39,793 nucleotides of DNA from Alphaproteobacteria bacterium (GTDB taxonomy: Bacteria > Pseudomonadota > Alphaproteobacteria > CAAHEQ01 > UBA3637). The notes beneath the pieces were generated by a model. It worked only from the letters and a program-made list of their open reading frames with translations, did no database searches and was not told the origin of the DNA. Within the stretch, counting starts at the first letter, position 1. The number at the start of each line of letters is the position of its first letter. Positions 1 through 7,570 of this stretch are shown piece by piece. The stretch lies in assembly GCA_017453485.1 (NCBI GenBank), contig JAFTEW010000041.1, positions 1 to 39,793 on the forward strand. The letters run 5' to 3'. The translations under genes were made by a program, and so were the position numbers.

Positions 1-65
1 AACTTTTTTTTAAAAAAAAATGATTTTTTTTCATTTTGTCTATTTCCCAAAAAAAATTTTTAGTG

Positions 66-71
66 TATAGT
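66..71 (+). promoter_or_regulatory. Probable -10 box for the first operon
   Basis: TATAGT lies 31 bp before the first start codon in a very AT-rich leader. The hexamer 17 bp upstream (TTTCCC, 43-48) is a poor -35, so the promoter may be weak or activator-dependent. A GAAAGGAG ribosome binding site precedes the ATG at 103. Confidence 0.4.
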
Positions 72-102
72 AGGGACAGGTTTAACCGAAAGGAGAAAAA
101 CA

Positions 103-1092
103 ATGGAAGAAATTATTTTCCCCAATCAGATACGTATGTTCCGCCGTGTCCGGGGCATTTCAATGAAAAAATTGGCCGATCATTTGGGTATGAGTCTGTC
201 CGCAATCAGTAAGATTGAACGCGGCTACCGTCGGATAGATGAACATCAGTTGAAAAGTTTGACCTCCTTATTAAATTGTCCGCCCGAAGCTATCTTTGTG
301 ACAGAGGAATCTTCCCAACCCGAAGTGATTAAAGCCTGGAAAACCGAACAGGAACGTCGCAATAAAATCAATGCCGGTAGCGGGTTAAAGACATTAGGTG
401 CTGGCCTCAGATACCTGCGGGGACAGAAAAAATTAACTTTGTTCAAGGTGGCTAAGGGTGCCGGTTTGACATTATCGGTTTATCACCGAATCGAAATGGG
501 ACAGCGCGAGGTTGAAGAACCTGTTTTGGAGCGAATCGCTCATGCGCTCGGCTTTTCGGGGGCTGATCTACAATTAAAAATCTATGAATTGGATATGTCC
601 GGGGCATTGGATGAGTTGAAAAACAACGATTCCAAAACCGGTATAGAAACGTGTAAAGGCGGCTATAATGATTTGCCGGTCAGCCGCTTTATGATGAAAA
701 ATGCCGATTCGCAGGAAGTCACGCTGCAAATCTATGGTATGCCACAAAAAGACGGATCGCTTTTGGTTGACAGGGCACAGCCTGTCGGATCGGTTATCTG
801 TCCGTCAACATTGGCCGGTGAAATGGATTTGTATGCCGTTCGTTTAATGACGGATAGTCTGGGGGATATTATTCCCCGTCGTTCGGTGATGGTTGTGGCT
901 CCTCATGCCAAGGTTCAAGATGGCGATATCGTTGCTTTGCCAATTGATAAGGACCGAATTCGTTTCGTTTCCGTACATGTGGGCGGTGATGGTGTCTGGT
1001 ATTGGCGGACGGCCGATTCGGACAAAAAAGAGATATTACCCTTTGACGTATTAAAATCGTTGCATCGGGTTGTCTATATTGCGATACCATAG
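103..1092 (+). CDS. Double-HTH (XRE family) regulator with S24-like C-terminal domain
   Basis: This is a probable cytoplasmic DNA-binding regulator of 329 residues. It has two Cro/CI-type helix-turn-helix domains, at about residues 8-62 (LADHLGMSLSAISKIERG) and 98-152 (VAKGAGLTLSVYHRIEMG). A C-terminal region at about 220-329 resembles the LexA/CI S24 fold: a DSLGDIIPRRS segment sits where DSMEP is expected, followed by VQDGDIVAL. The lysine expected for self-cleavage appears replaced by arginine (DRIRFVSV), so it may not autoproteolyse. It is the first gene of a tightly packed operon, and its stop codon overlaps the ribosome binding site of the next gene. It probably controls that operon. 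The fold is well supported, but the target and ligand are unknown. Confidence 0.85.
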   Translation: MEEIIFPNQIRMFRRVRGISMKKLADHLGMSLSAISKIERGYRRIDEHQLKSLTSLLNCPPEAIFVTEESSQPEVIKAWKTEQERRNKINAGSGLKTLGAGLRYLRGQKKLTLFKVAKGAGLTLSVYHRIEMGQREVEEPVLERIAHALGFSGADLQLKIYELDMSGALDELKNNDSKTGIETCKGGYNDLPVSRFMMKNADSQEVTLQIYGMPQKDGSLLVDRAQPVGSVICPSTLAGEMDLYAVRLMTDSLGDIIPRRSVMVVAPHAKVQDGDIVALPIDKDRIRFVSVHVGGDGVWYWRTADSDKKEILPFDVLKSLHRVVYIAIP

Positions 1093-1104
1093 GTGGAAGT
1101 TAAA

Positions 1105-1773
1105 ATGGCCGAAACAACCGTTTCTATGAAAGAAAGTTTTATTCATCAACAACAAAATCGTGTTGATGAGGTGTTGGTTGAGGCTCAACGATTGGTGAAT
1201 TTATATCGTCATTCTGACGCTTTCGGAGATGATTTTAATAAAAAATTAGACGATTTATTGATAAATATTAAGCCTGAGGTCCTGACGGCTTTATCCGATA
1301 TTCAGGGGGGGATAGTCGTTCGTCGGTATTGTGAATTTTTAAAAGATAAGTTAAATCCGAAATCGGATACGGAAGGCCTGGCGGAAAATGCCGATTCAGA
1401 AGCGCCCCAACAAACGGGATATCTGCCGAATCCGGATGATGATATACCGTTTCCGGTTGAAATCGGAACAGCGTCCGGTGAAAAAACGGCGCGTCAGCCA
1501 TCCTTGGGAAAAGGGGTGTTAGAGGCTTTGTTTAAGACGTTTATGGAAACACATCAGGCCGAATTGACCCAGATTTTAGAGAAACAAACGGAAACATTGA
1601 CCGATTTGTTGGAACGCCTGGATCGGAATACACACGATATTGCGGCTCATCAAACGAATCGCCTGATTGATGCGATTAAGACGGAAGCCGGTAAACAAAA
1701 GGAATACGCAGATATAATTGAATCAACCGGTCAAACCCCGGTTTTGGTTCCGGATGAAACGGAGGGATTTTAA
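1105..1773 (+). CDS. Hypothetical acidic, partly coiled-coil protein
   Basis: I do not recognise this protein. I chose the ATG at 1105 over the in-frame GTG at 1093 because AGGTGG at 1091-1096 gives a good ribosome binding site 8 bases before it. The 222-residue product has no signal peptide or membrane segment, so it is probably cytoplasmic. It has a helical N-terminal part (about 1-85), a low-complexity acidic and proline-rich linker (about 88-140), and a helical C-terminal part (about 145-205) with heptad-like leucines (ILEKQTETLTDLLERLD) that suggests a coiled coil. It lies between the regulator and another acidic protein, with only 2 bases before the next gene, so co-expression is likely. 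A structural or adaptor role in the same apparatus is inference. Confidence 0.6.
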   Translation: MAETTVSMKESFIHQQQNRVDEVLVEAQRLVNLYRHSDAFGDDFNKKLDDLLINIKPEVLTALSDIQGGIVVRRYCEFLKDKLNPKSDTEGLAENADSEAPQQTGYLPNPDDDIPFPVEIGTASGEKTARQPSLGKGVLEALFKTFMETHQAELTQILEKQTETLTDLLERLDRNTHDIAAHQTNRLIDAIKTEAGKQKEYADIIESTGQTPVLVPDETEGF

Positions 1774-1775
1774 TC

Positions 1776-2897
1776 ATGGCGGATATTGAAAAACTAAAAC
1801 AGGCATTGGCAGCCTATACCGGCGAACCGGATTCGTTGAATCAATTTGTGTCGGTGGCCGTGGCGGAATTGGGTGAAAATTGGGCGGAAACAATTTATGA
1901 TACGTTGTCCGATTTAACCGAAGAAGAACGGGGGCGTTTGGATCATGCGTTTCAATATTATGCGGCAACGACGGCATGGAATGAAGCGCAAAGTTATTTA
2001 ACGCAGGAAGCCCCCCTTGATGTGGACCTTGTTCGGGAAAGGATCCCGATTTTGGAACACTGGTTGGCTTTTTTTCAAGATGCCGGATTACAGGTTGTGG
2101 CGCAATTGAAGGAAAAGGTGGATTCCGTGCCAGGAACGTCGGAAGCAGCAGTGCTGTCGGATATCCAATCCGATCCGAAAAACGAATCGAATGTTCCGTC
2201 GGATTCGGTGACGGAAACGACTGATACGGCCGAAACAGATAGCCCATCGGAACCGGCGGAATCGGTTGTCGCAGAGGTGGCAGAAAAGCCTAAATCCAAA
2301 GAATTTTGGATTGTTGATAAAGTGCGTAAACAGGTTGATATGACCCGTGCCGTTCAGGCCTGGGTAGCAGCGCGATGTGTATCCTTGGGGAATCGAGAGG
2401 TTTTTGCCTATCCTTATTATGGTTTTGTGGTTGATTTAATGCATCAGACCCGGGATGAAATTCAGGAAATCTTAAATTCTGGCGATCTGTTGCAGGAAGT
2501 CAATGCCGTTGATCCCGGTATTGTAAAGGAATTGCAGGATTATCAAATTTCGTTGGACAAGGATTTGGAAATTGCGGCCCAAAACGGTGTATCCGAAGAA
2601 ACGTCCTTGATTAATGATGAATTGACCGGTGAAGATGCCAAACGTATTTTAGGACAACTGGATACATCTAATACACCGGAATTTTCGGGACCGGCACCGG
2701 ATGGGTTTGAAGTTATCCTGGATACCGATTCCGAAATAGATGAACAACCGATTAAGGATGAATACCGTCAGATTGAAAATGTTGTCTTATCCGAACAAAC
2801 GCAAAATAATGAAAAAAACACTTCACAAACTGCTCAAAATAGTGTAAAAAAGAAATTGTCTTTTACATTGGGCAATAAAAAACCGGCTGGAACCTGA
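1776..2897 (+). CDS. Hypothetical acidic cytoplasmic protein
   Basis: I do not recognise this 373-residue protein. It lacks a signal peptide and membrane segments. A helical N-terminal region (about 1-120) is followed by a strongly acidic Ser/Thr/Glu-rich linker (about 120-170). A second globular region (about 172-290) contains tryptophan and tyrosine-rich patches (KEFWIVDKVRKQ, FAYPYYGFVVDL). The tail to about 350 is acidic, and the last 20 or so residues are basic (SVKKKLSFTLGNKK). The alternation of folded parts and charged linkers resembles the preceding gene product and suggests a scaffold or adaptor. The next gene, an exported secretin-like protein, starts 11 bases downstream, which ties this protein to an envelope-related operon. 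Confidence 0.6.
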   Translation: MADIEKLKQALAAYTGEPDSLNQFVSVAVAELGENWAETIYDTLSDLTEEERGRLDHAFQYYAATTAWNEAQSYLTQEAPLDVDLVRERIPILEHWLAFFQDAGLQVVAQLKEKVDSVPGTSEAAVLSDIQSDPKNESNVPSDSVTETTDTAETDSPSEPAESVVAEVAEKPKSKEFWIVDKVRKQVDMTRAVQAWVAARCVSLGNREVFAYPYYGFVVDLMHQTRDEIQEILNSGDLLQEVNAVDPGIVKELQDYQISLDKDLEIAAQNGVSEETSLINDELTGEDAKRILGQLDTSNTPEFSGPAPDGFEVILDTDSEIDEQPIKDEYRQIENVVLSEQTQNNEKNTSQTAQNSVKKKLSFTLGNKKPAGT

Positions 2898-2908
2898 TAG
2901 GAGTTTTT

Positions 2909-4063
2909 ATGAAAAACACATATTTATATCGTTTATGCACTGTGGCTGTCGCGACTTGTTTGATGTGGGGAACGGCATCTTTTGCCGAAAAAACGGCCCC
3001 GAAATCCAGCGCACGTTTCATCAATATTGAAACCCCGTTTCGCTGTGCTGTTAATCGGCTCCGGGACCTTGATATTGCCACAACATTGGCCTTAAAGGAC
3101 GATGATTTTAAATTAACGTTCTTTGACAAAATGGATAATTTACCGCGGTATGAAGTTAACGGTTTATCCTTTACCAAACAACCGATTGATGAGGCTCTGC
3201 AAAAATTGGTTGATGAAGCTGATATTACCGTTTATACCGAAGACGGTTTTTATCCGTCTATGGATGCCAAAGATGTCTATGGCGAATTGACAGATGTGGT
3301 TGATGAATTGACAAAGGCCGGTGAAGTTTTTTATCGCTACGATGCAATGAAAAAAGAGTTGTATTTATCCCGGCGGGGGCGGTTTGAATTGCAATTACCG
3401 AACAGCCGGACGGTTATGTTGGCCCTGTTGGATGCTTTGCGTGGGGCAGGGATTACAAACGTCAATCCGGATTGGAAAAACAATACAATCCTGATGTCTT
3501 TAACGGCATCCGAAAAAGAAACGGTGGAAGATTTAATTGGCTACATTGAAAAGGACGGTTATTTGTTGTTGGCTGATACGCAGGTTTATACAGTGCGGCC
3601 CAAGGGAAATGCTAATTGGCAAAAAGTGATTCGTCGCTTTGGGGCGGGGCGTGTTTATTCTGCCAATAACGGATTGAGTGGTAAAGTTCTGAATATCGGT
3701 AATCAAATCCCGCAAGAAAGAATGTTGGCTGCGATTGATACGGAATTTGATATTGAACCGGTCAGTCAGGGGATGGCTATTGTTCCCAACGGTTGGAAAA
3801 TGCGTTTTAATGTGGGACAATGCTCTTTCCGAAATGATATGGCATCACTGTCTGTTTTGTTGAATGCCCGTATTTTAGCACCGGAAAAAATAGAAACAAA
3901 CATCGTGTTGGATTCTAAACAAGGGGAAATCAGTTCTTTCAACACGGTATCGGCCATTGATAACGAATTGGTTATTGTCGGCGTACCGGTTCCTGATTCA
4001 CCAGCGGATGAGTTGATGGCAACTTTAAAATTAAGATTGATTCGTTTAGTAAGGGAAAAATAA
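2909..4063 (+). CDS. Exported secretin-like protein with N0/STN-type domain
   Basis: This is a predicted periplasmic or outer-membrane protein of 384 residues. A signal peptide occupies residues 1-26, with likely cleavage after ASFA. Residues about 80-115 (FTKQPIDEALQKLVDEADITVY) resemble the STN/N0 domain of secretins and TonB-system proteins. Residues about 150-240 look like a ring-building N1-type repeat. Residues about 265-375 carry a faint secretin-like pattern: a Gly-rich stretch, alternating hydrophobic strands and an ending similar to the VIVG strand of PilN/BfpB-type secretins. It is clearly shorter than usual secretins (about 500-650 residues), so it may be a minimal secretin or a secretin-associated ring component. 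It begins 11 bases after the previous gene and is 1 base from the next. Export is fairly certain; the family assignment is tentative. Confidence 0.55.
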   Translation: MKNTYLYRLCTVAVATCLMWGTASFAEKTAPKSSARFINIETPFRCAVNRLRDLDIATTLALKDDDFKLTFFDKMDNLPRYEVNGLSFTKQPIDEALQKLVDEADITVYTEDGFYPSMDAKDVYGELTDVVDELTKAGEVFYRYDAMKKELYLSRRGRFELQLPNSRTVMLALLDALRGAGITNVNPDWKNNTILMSLTASEKETVEDLIGYIEKDGYLLLADTQVYTVRPKGNANWQKVIRRFGAGRVYSANNGLSGKVLNIGNQIPQERMLAAIDTEFDIEPVSQGMAIVPNGWKMRFNVGQCSFRNDMASLSVLLNARILAPEKIETNIVLDSKQGEISSFNTVSAIDNELVIVGVPVPDSPADELMATLKLRLIRLVREK

Positions 4064-4064
4064 G

Positions 4065-4598
4065 ATGACAGAACAACATTTTCAAACACCGCCTGTTCCG
4101 CCGCATGCGCCAAGTTTTGATGCATCAAAACCCATGACTGCTCGACCGGATTTGTCGGGAGTGTCTCATGGTGGGGTAACGGATTTACCGCCGGATAATT
4201 TTGCGGCGGCATTAAAGTTATCTCCGAATATCTATCGCACAAAGGTGATGGCCCTTGTCCTGGGGGGGACAGTTATTTTAGGTATGATTTTGGGGGCTTT
4301 ATTTTTTGGCGGAAGCAGTACGTCTCAAAAGCAGGCGCCTCAGGGATTGACGGGGGTTGTGCCGAATCCGGATTGGCGGGGATTGCCGCGGTGCGGGATG
4401 GTTTCCGAAACGGCCCCATGTGCGGTTTATTTAGTAAATCACACGCGCAATGACCATTATGCGGAGTACTTTTTTGATGAAGCTGTTAAGTTAACAAATC
4501 GGCAAAAATATTTAATCACGATTGAAAATCCGCATTATGCCAAGACAAGTATTCCGCCGGGATATATTGCTCAAATCAGAATACCGGCCTTACGCTAA
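4065..4598 (+). CDS. Bitopic inner-membrane protein, proline-rich N-terminus
   Basis: I do not recognise this family. The 177-residue protein has a Pro-rich, presumably cytoplasmic N-terminus (1-55), one hydrophobic segment (about 61-82, VMALVLGGTVILGMILGALF) and a small periplasmic domain. Cys110 and Cys119 flank a short loop (CGMVSETAPC) and could form a disulfide. The domain ends in a strand-rich tail. The start codon is 1 base after the stop of the secretin-like gene, so translation is probably coupled. The architecture (cytoplasmic tail, single membrane span, small periplasmic domain) is that of a linker between inner-membrane and periplasmic parts of a secretion or pilus machine, but I see no motif that names it. 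It is the last gene before a terminator. Confidence 0.6.
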   Translation: MTEQHFQTPPVPPHAPSFDASKPMTARPDLSGVSHGGVTDLPPDNFAAALKLSPNIYRTKVMALVLGGTVILGMILGALFFGGSSTSQKQAPQGLTGVVPNPDWRGLPRCGMVSETAPCAVYLVNHTRNDHYAEYFFDEAVKLTNRQKYLITIENPHYAKTSIPPGYIAQIRIPALR

Positions 4599-4635
4599 AA
4601 AAAAGAATGCCCCGATTACGGGGCTTATTCTTTAT
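4596..4635. terminator. Bidirectional Rho-independent terminator
   Basis: GCCCCG (4609-4614) and CGGGGC (4619-4624) form a stem around an ATTA loop, flanked by an A-rich arm upstream and a T-rich arm downstream. It lies between convergent genes, can end both transcripts, and overlaps the last codon of the lipoprotein gene on the minus strand. Confidence 0.85.
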
Positions 4636-5072
4636 CGGGTCAAACAATCATTCAGGCGGTCAGTTTGACGATTTAAAAATTGATTCAATTCATTTTCTTT
4701 TTGTCTTTCTAAGGCTTGGTATTCCGGATAGGTTATGTTGTAGCCGCGTTCTATTCCGTTCCAAAGTCCTGTACCGATACCTTTGGTCAGAGTTAATGGT
4801 GTTGTTAAAACCGCTTTGCCTAGGGTGTTTGAAGCGCCTTCACGGAAACCGTCAATGCTGCCCTGAATTCCGCCGCCTATGCCGAACAAAGCGCCATTAT
4901 AAATATGTCCCAGCGCCGTGTATTCCTTTTCGTATGTGGCATAGGTTGAATAAATGGGATTTCCGTCCGAATCTTTCATACGTGTGGCTTGCCGATGCAG
5001 AACGGGTTGACGCATGACACAGCCGCTGCATAATATGTTTAAAGCCAACAATTTTAAAATGGTTTTGTTCAT
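4632..5072 (-). CDS. Small predicted lipoprotein
   Basis: This 146-residue protein has a short signal sequence ending in a likely lipobox (LCSGC, residues 13-17), so it should be lipid-anchored. The ATG at 5072 is preferred over the upstream in-frame start at 5111 because it has an AGAGGGA ribosome binding site and places the lipobox correctly. The mature part contains a Gly-rich amphipathic region (IYNGALFGIGGGIQG, then GFREGASNTLGKAVL) and a charged helical C-terminus (LERQKENELNQFLNRQ). I do not recognise a family. It is transcribed alone from its own promoter, divergent from the glycan operon and convergent with the secretin-like operon. A role in the envelope is all the sequence supports. 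Confidence 0.65.
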   Translation of the reverse strand: MNKTILKLLALNILCSGCVMRQPVLHRQATRMKDSDGNPIYSTYATYEKEYTALGHIYNGALFGIGGGIQGSIDGFREGASNTLGKAVLTTPLTLTKGIGTGLWNGIERGYNITYPEYQALERQKENELNQFLNRQTDRLNDCLTR

Positions 5073-5101
5073 TGTTTCCCTCTCTATCCCTAATCCAGGG
5101 G

Positions 5102-5130
5102 ATTTTAGCATAATTTATAAATTTTGTCAA
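5102..5130 (-). promoter_or_regulatory. Sigma-70 promoter of the lipoprotein gene
   Basis: On the minus strand TTGACA (5125-5130) is followed after exactly 17 bases by TAAAAT (5102-5107). It is divergent from the promoter at 5166-5194. Confidence 0.8.
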
Positions 5131-5165
5131 TGTTTTTTATTGTATTGAATCGGTTGAAAAAAAGA

Positions 5166-5194
5166 TTGACTTTTCGGGTCAAGTTGTTTACTAT
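5166..5194 (+). promoter_or_regulatory. Sigma-70 promoter of the glycan/rhamnose operon
   Basis: TTGACT (5166-5171) and TACTAT (5189-5194) are separated by 17 bases. Transcription would begin near 5201, about 33 bases before the likely TTG start of the first glycosyltransferase. It probably drives the genes through 14244, since no internal terminator was seen. Confidence 0.8.
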
Positions 5195-5233
5195 GCCAGT
5201 AGTTTTAAATTGTGTGATAAACAGGGCTGAAAA

Positions 5234-6136
5234 TTGTTTACGAAAGGATTATGGAACCATAGAGTTTTGGGGCGTCCCTCTGGACGGTTGGCCGTCCATT
5301 TGCATCTGTATTATGAAGAACAGTTGCCGATGGTTTTGGCGTATTTGAACAGTTTGTCGGATATTCCTTATGATCTATTTGTGACTTTATCACGGGAAAA
5401 TCATACTTTACGACAACAAGTTTTAAAATTTAATTCTAATGCCATTATTTGGGTGGCGGATAATCGCGGTTATGATGTTGGTCCATTTATTGATTTCTTA
5501 CATCGCATTGACCTGAACAATTATGCCTATATTATGAAATTGCATACCAAAAATAATAAGTCCGGCTACTGTCGTATCAACGGATACCATATCATCGATT
5601 CTTTATGGGGGGCGCTGCTGTGGGATTCGCTATTGAAAGACAAAAAACGGGTTTTGCGCAATTTGGCTGTATTGGAAAAAGATTCAAATGTCGGTATGTT
5701 GGGGTCTCAATTCTTGACAACCCATGAGAAAAAAACGTATCAGCACGTATTACCTTTGGTGAATCAGGCTTTGGAAAAAATGGATTTTCATCCGGTGAAA
5801 AAGGTAATGTTTGTGGCAGGAACCATGTTTTTGGCTCGTGCTTTTTTGTTCCAACCGCTTTTGAAATATCAGATATCGGATTTTGAAATGACTGACGGAA
5901 ATGTTAAGGATAAAACATTGGCTCACGCGATGGAACGTGTTTTTGGGGCTTTGGTGACCTGTTCCGGATATCGGATAAAGAAAATACGTCAACCGGGATT
6001 TCGGGTAAAACTGTGGCGTTGTAATTTGCGCCATTTTATTTGGAAGGATAAAGTCTCCGCACGTGGGATCCGAACAATCAAGATATTTAAAATTCCGGTT
6101 TATCAATCTGTTATTCGAAAGGAAGAAATAAAATGA
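5234..6136 (+). CDS. RgpF-type (rhamnan synthesis F) glycosyltransferase
   Basis: This is a predicted glycosyltransferase of the RgpF family, which builds rhamnose-containing surface polysaccharide. Residues about 18-250 carry the family pattern: LAVHLHLYYEEQLP, then ADNRGYDVGPFIDFL, then YIMKLHTKNN and SLWGALLWDSLL. The C-terminus ends in a short basic motif (IRTIKIFKIPVYQS) seen again in the 944-residue neighbour. The start is unusual: an in-frame TGA ends at 5230, so the earliest possible start is TTG at 5234, supported by AGGG at 5223-5226. The first in-frame ATG (5330) would cut into the domain. The N-terminus is therefore short, and 5-prime erosion cannot be excluded. The gene overlaps rmlA by 4 bases, linking it to dTDP-rhamnose supply. 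Confidence 0.8.
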   Translation: MFTKGLWNHRVLGRPSGRLAVHLHLYYEEQLPMVLAYLNSLSDIPYDLFVTLSRENHTLRQQVLKFNSNAIIWVADNRGYDVGPFIDFLHRIDLNNYAYIMKLHTKNNKSGYCRINGYHIIDSLWGALLWDSLLKDKKRVLRNLAVLEKDSNVGMLGSQFLTTHEKKTYQHVLPLVNQALEKMDFHPVKKVMFVAGTMFLARAFLFQPLLKYQISDFEMTDGNVKDKTLAHAMERVFGALVTCSGYRIKKIRQPGFRVKLWRCNLRHFIWKDKVSARGIRTIKIFKIPVYQSVIRKEEIK

Positions 6137-7020
6137 AAGGAATTATATTAGCTGGTGGCAGTGGTACACGTCTTTATCCCCTGACAAAAATTATTTCAAA
6201 ACAGTTATTGCCGGTGTATGATAAACCGATGATTTATTATCCGTTATCGACATTGATGTTATTCGGGATAAGAGATATTTTGATTATTTCCACACCACAG
6301 GATACGCCCAATATTGAAAAATTGTTTGGACGGGGAGAACAATTAGGGCTTAACATTCAATATGCTATTCAAAATGAGCCCAAAGGAATCGCACAGGCTT
6401 TTACCATCGGAGCTGATTTTATCGGAAAAGAGGATGTGTGCTTGATCTTGGGGGATAATATTTTTTACATGGGCGAACAATTCCACACTTTCCGTGATGA
6501 AGTTGCTAAAAATAAAGGGAAATGCGCCACGATTTTTGCCTATCATGTCAATGATCCCGAACGATTCGGTGTTGTCGAATTTGATAAAGATTATCACGTT
6601 GTTTCCATTGAAGAAAAGCCCAAAAATCCTAAATCAAATTATGCTTCGGTCGGTCTTTATTTCTATCCGGCGGATGTGGTTGAAAAGGCCAGAAGTCTGA
6701 AACCTTCCGCCCGGGGAGAACTGGAAATTACGGATTTAAATAATCTTTATTTGAAAGAAAACCGTATGAGTGTCGTCCCGATGCGTCGGGGAAATGCCTG
6801 GCTGGATGCGGGAACACCGGACAGTTTGATGGAATCCGGGGCTTTTGTTCGGATTATTGAGCAGCGTCAGGGATTGAAAATTGCCTGTATTGAGGAAATT
6901 GCCTATCGTCGCGGATTTATTAATGAAGCACAAATGAAGCAGTTGATCTGTCAATATAAAAACAGTGATTATAAAAAATATTTACAAAAAGTATATGAGG
7001 AATACCATGAACTTTATTAA
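6133..7020 (+). CDS. rmlA: Glucose-1-phosphate thymidylyltransferase
   Basis: This enzyme makes dTDP-glucose from glucose-1-phosphate and dTTP, the first step of dTDP-L-rhamnose synthesis in the cytoplasm. The 295-residue length is normal for RmlA/RfbA. Its signatures are the N-terminal nucleotide-binding loop GGSGTRLYPLT (residues 8-18), the conserved KQLLPVYDKPMIYYPL stretch, LGDNIFY, VEEKP-like IEEKPKNP, YFYP and WLDAGT. It follows the RgpF-type gene with a 4-base overlap and has a GAAAGGAAG ribosome binding site. The end overlaps rmlC by 14 bases. The order rmlA-C-D-B and the overlaps indicate one translationally coupled operon. Identification is very secure. Confidence 0.97.
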   Translation: MKGIILAGGSGTRLYPLTKIISKQLLPVYDKPMIYYPLSTLMLFGIRDILIISTPQDTPNIEKLFGRGEQLGLNIQYAIQNEPKGIAQAFTIGADFIGKEDVCLILGDNIFYMGEQFHTFRDEVAKNKGKCATIFAYHVNDPERFGVVEFDKDYHVVSIEEKPKNPKSNYASVGLYFYPADVVEKARSLKPSARGELEITDLNNLYLKENRMSVVPMRRGNAWLDAGTPDSLMESGAFVRIIEQRQGLKIACIEEIAYRRGFINEAQMKQLICQYKNSDYKKYLQKVYEEYHELY

Positions 7021-7570
7021 AACAGCCATTGACGGCGTTAAGATTGTTGAACCGAAAATTTTTGAGGATGAACGGGGATATTTTTTTGAAAGTTATAATG
7101 AACTGGAATTTTTTAAAAATGGAATTACCAATCGTTTTGTGCAGGATAATCAAAGTAAATCATCCTATGGTGTAATACGGGGATTACATTGTCAATTGGG
7201 TGAACACGCGCAGGCTAAATTGGTCCGCGTTTTGCAGGGAAAAGTATTGGATGTTGCCGTGGATGCCCGTTTAAAATCGCCGACATTTGGTCAACATGTA
7301 GCCGTAGAATTATCCGCCGAAAATCAACGTCAATTATTTATTCCGCGTGGTTTTTTACACGGTTTTTCAGTACTTAGCGAAACGGCTGTTTTTGCCTATA
7401 AGTGTGATAATTTATATTGCAAGGAATCAGAATTTGGTATTCGGTATGATGACCCGGAAATTGGTGTGAATTGGCAAATTCCGGCGGCAAAAATTATTAC
7501 CTCGGAAAAGGATAGAATGGCCAATAAATTGCAAGATTTGATTTTAAAGGAAAAATCATATGAACGGTAA
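7007..7570 (+). CDS. rmlC: dTDP-4-dehydrorhamnose 3,5-epimerase
   Basis: This is a cupin-fold epimerase that converts dTDP-4-keto-6-deoxyglucose to dTDP-4-keto-L-rhamnose. The 187-residue protein shows the family hallmarks: GYFFESYN, FVQDNQSKSSYGVIRGLHCQ with the catalytic histidine in RGLHCQ, KLVRVLQGKVLDVAVD, LFIPRGFLHGF and an aromatic FAYKCDNLYC segment. I chose ATG 7007 because the product then begins at the family N-terminus (MNFIKTAIDGVKIVEP) and a GAGG ribosome binding site lies just upstream. The reading frame is open from 6965, but that extension has no homology to the family. It overlaps rmlA by 14 bases and rmlD by 11. Confidence 0.97.
   Translation: MNFIKTAIDGVKIVEPKIFEDERGYFFESYNELEFFKNGITNRFVQDNQSKSSYGVIRGLHCQLGEHAQAKLVRVLQGKVLDVAVDARLKSPTFGQHVAVELSAENQRQLFIPRGFLHGFSVLSETAVFAYKCDNLYCKESEFGIRYDDPEIGVNWQIPAAKIITSEKDRMANKLQDLILKEKSYER

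Noticed and set aside
2909-4063. Complete type II/IV secretin
   Set aside because: The protein is only 384 residues and the secretin barrel pattern is faint, so I call it secretin-like rather than a full secretin.
4607-5017. Plus-strand 136-codon frame over the lipoprotein gene
   Set aside because: It starts at the terminator and is the antisense shadow of a lipoprotein gene that has a lipobox, ribosome binding site and promoter.
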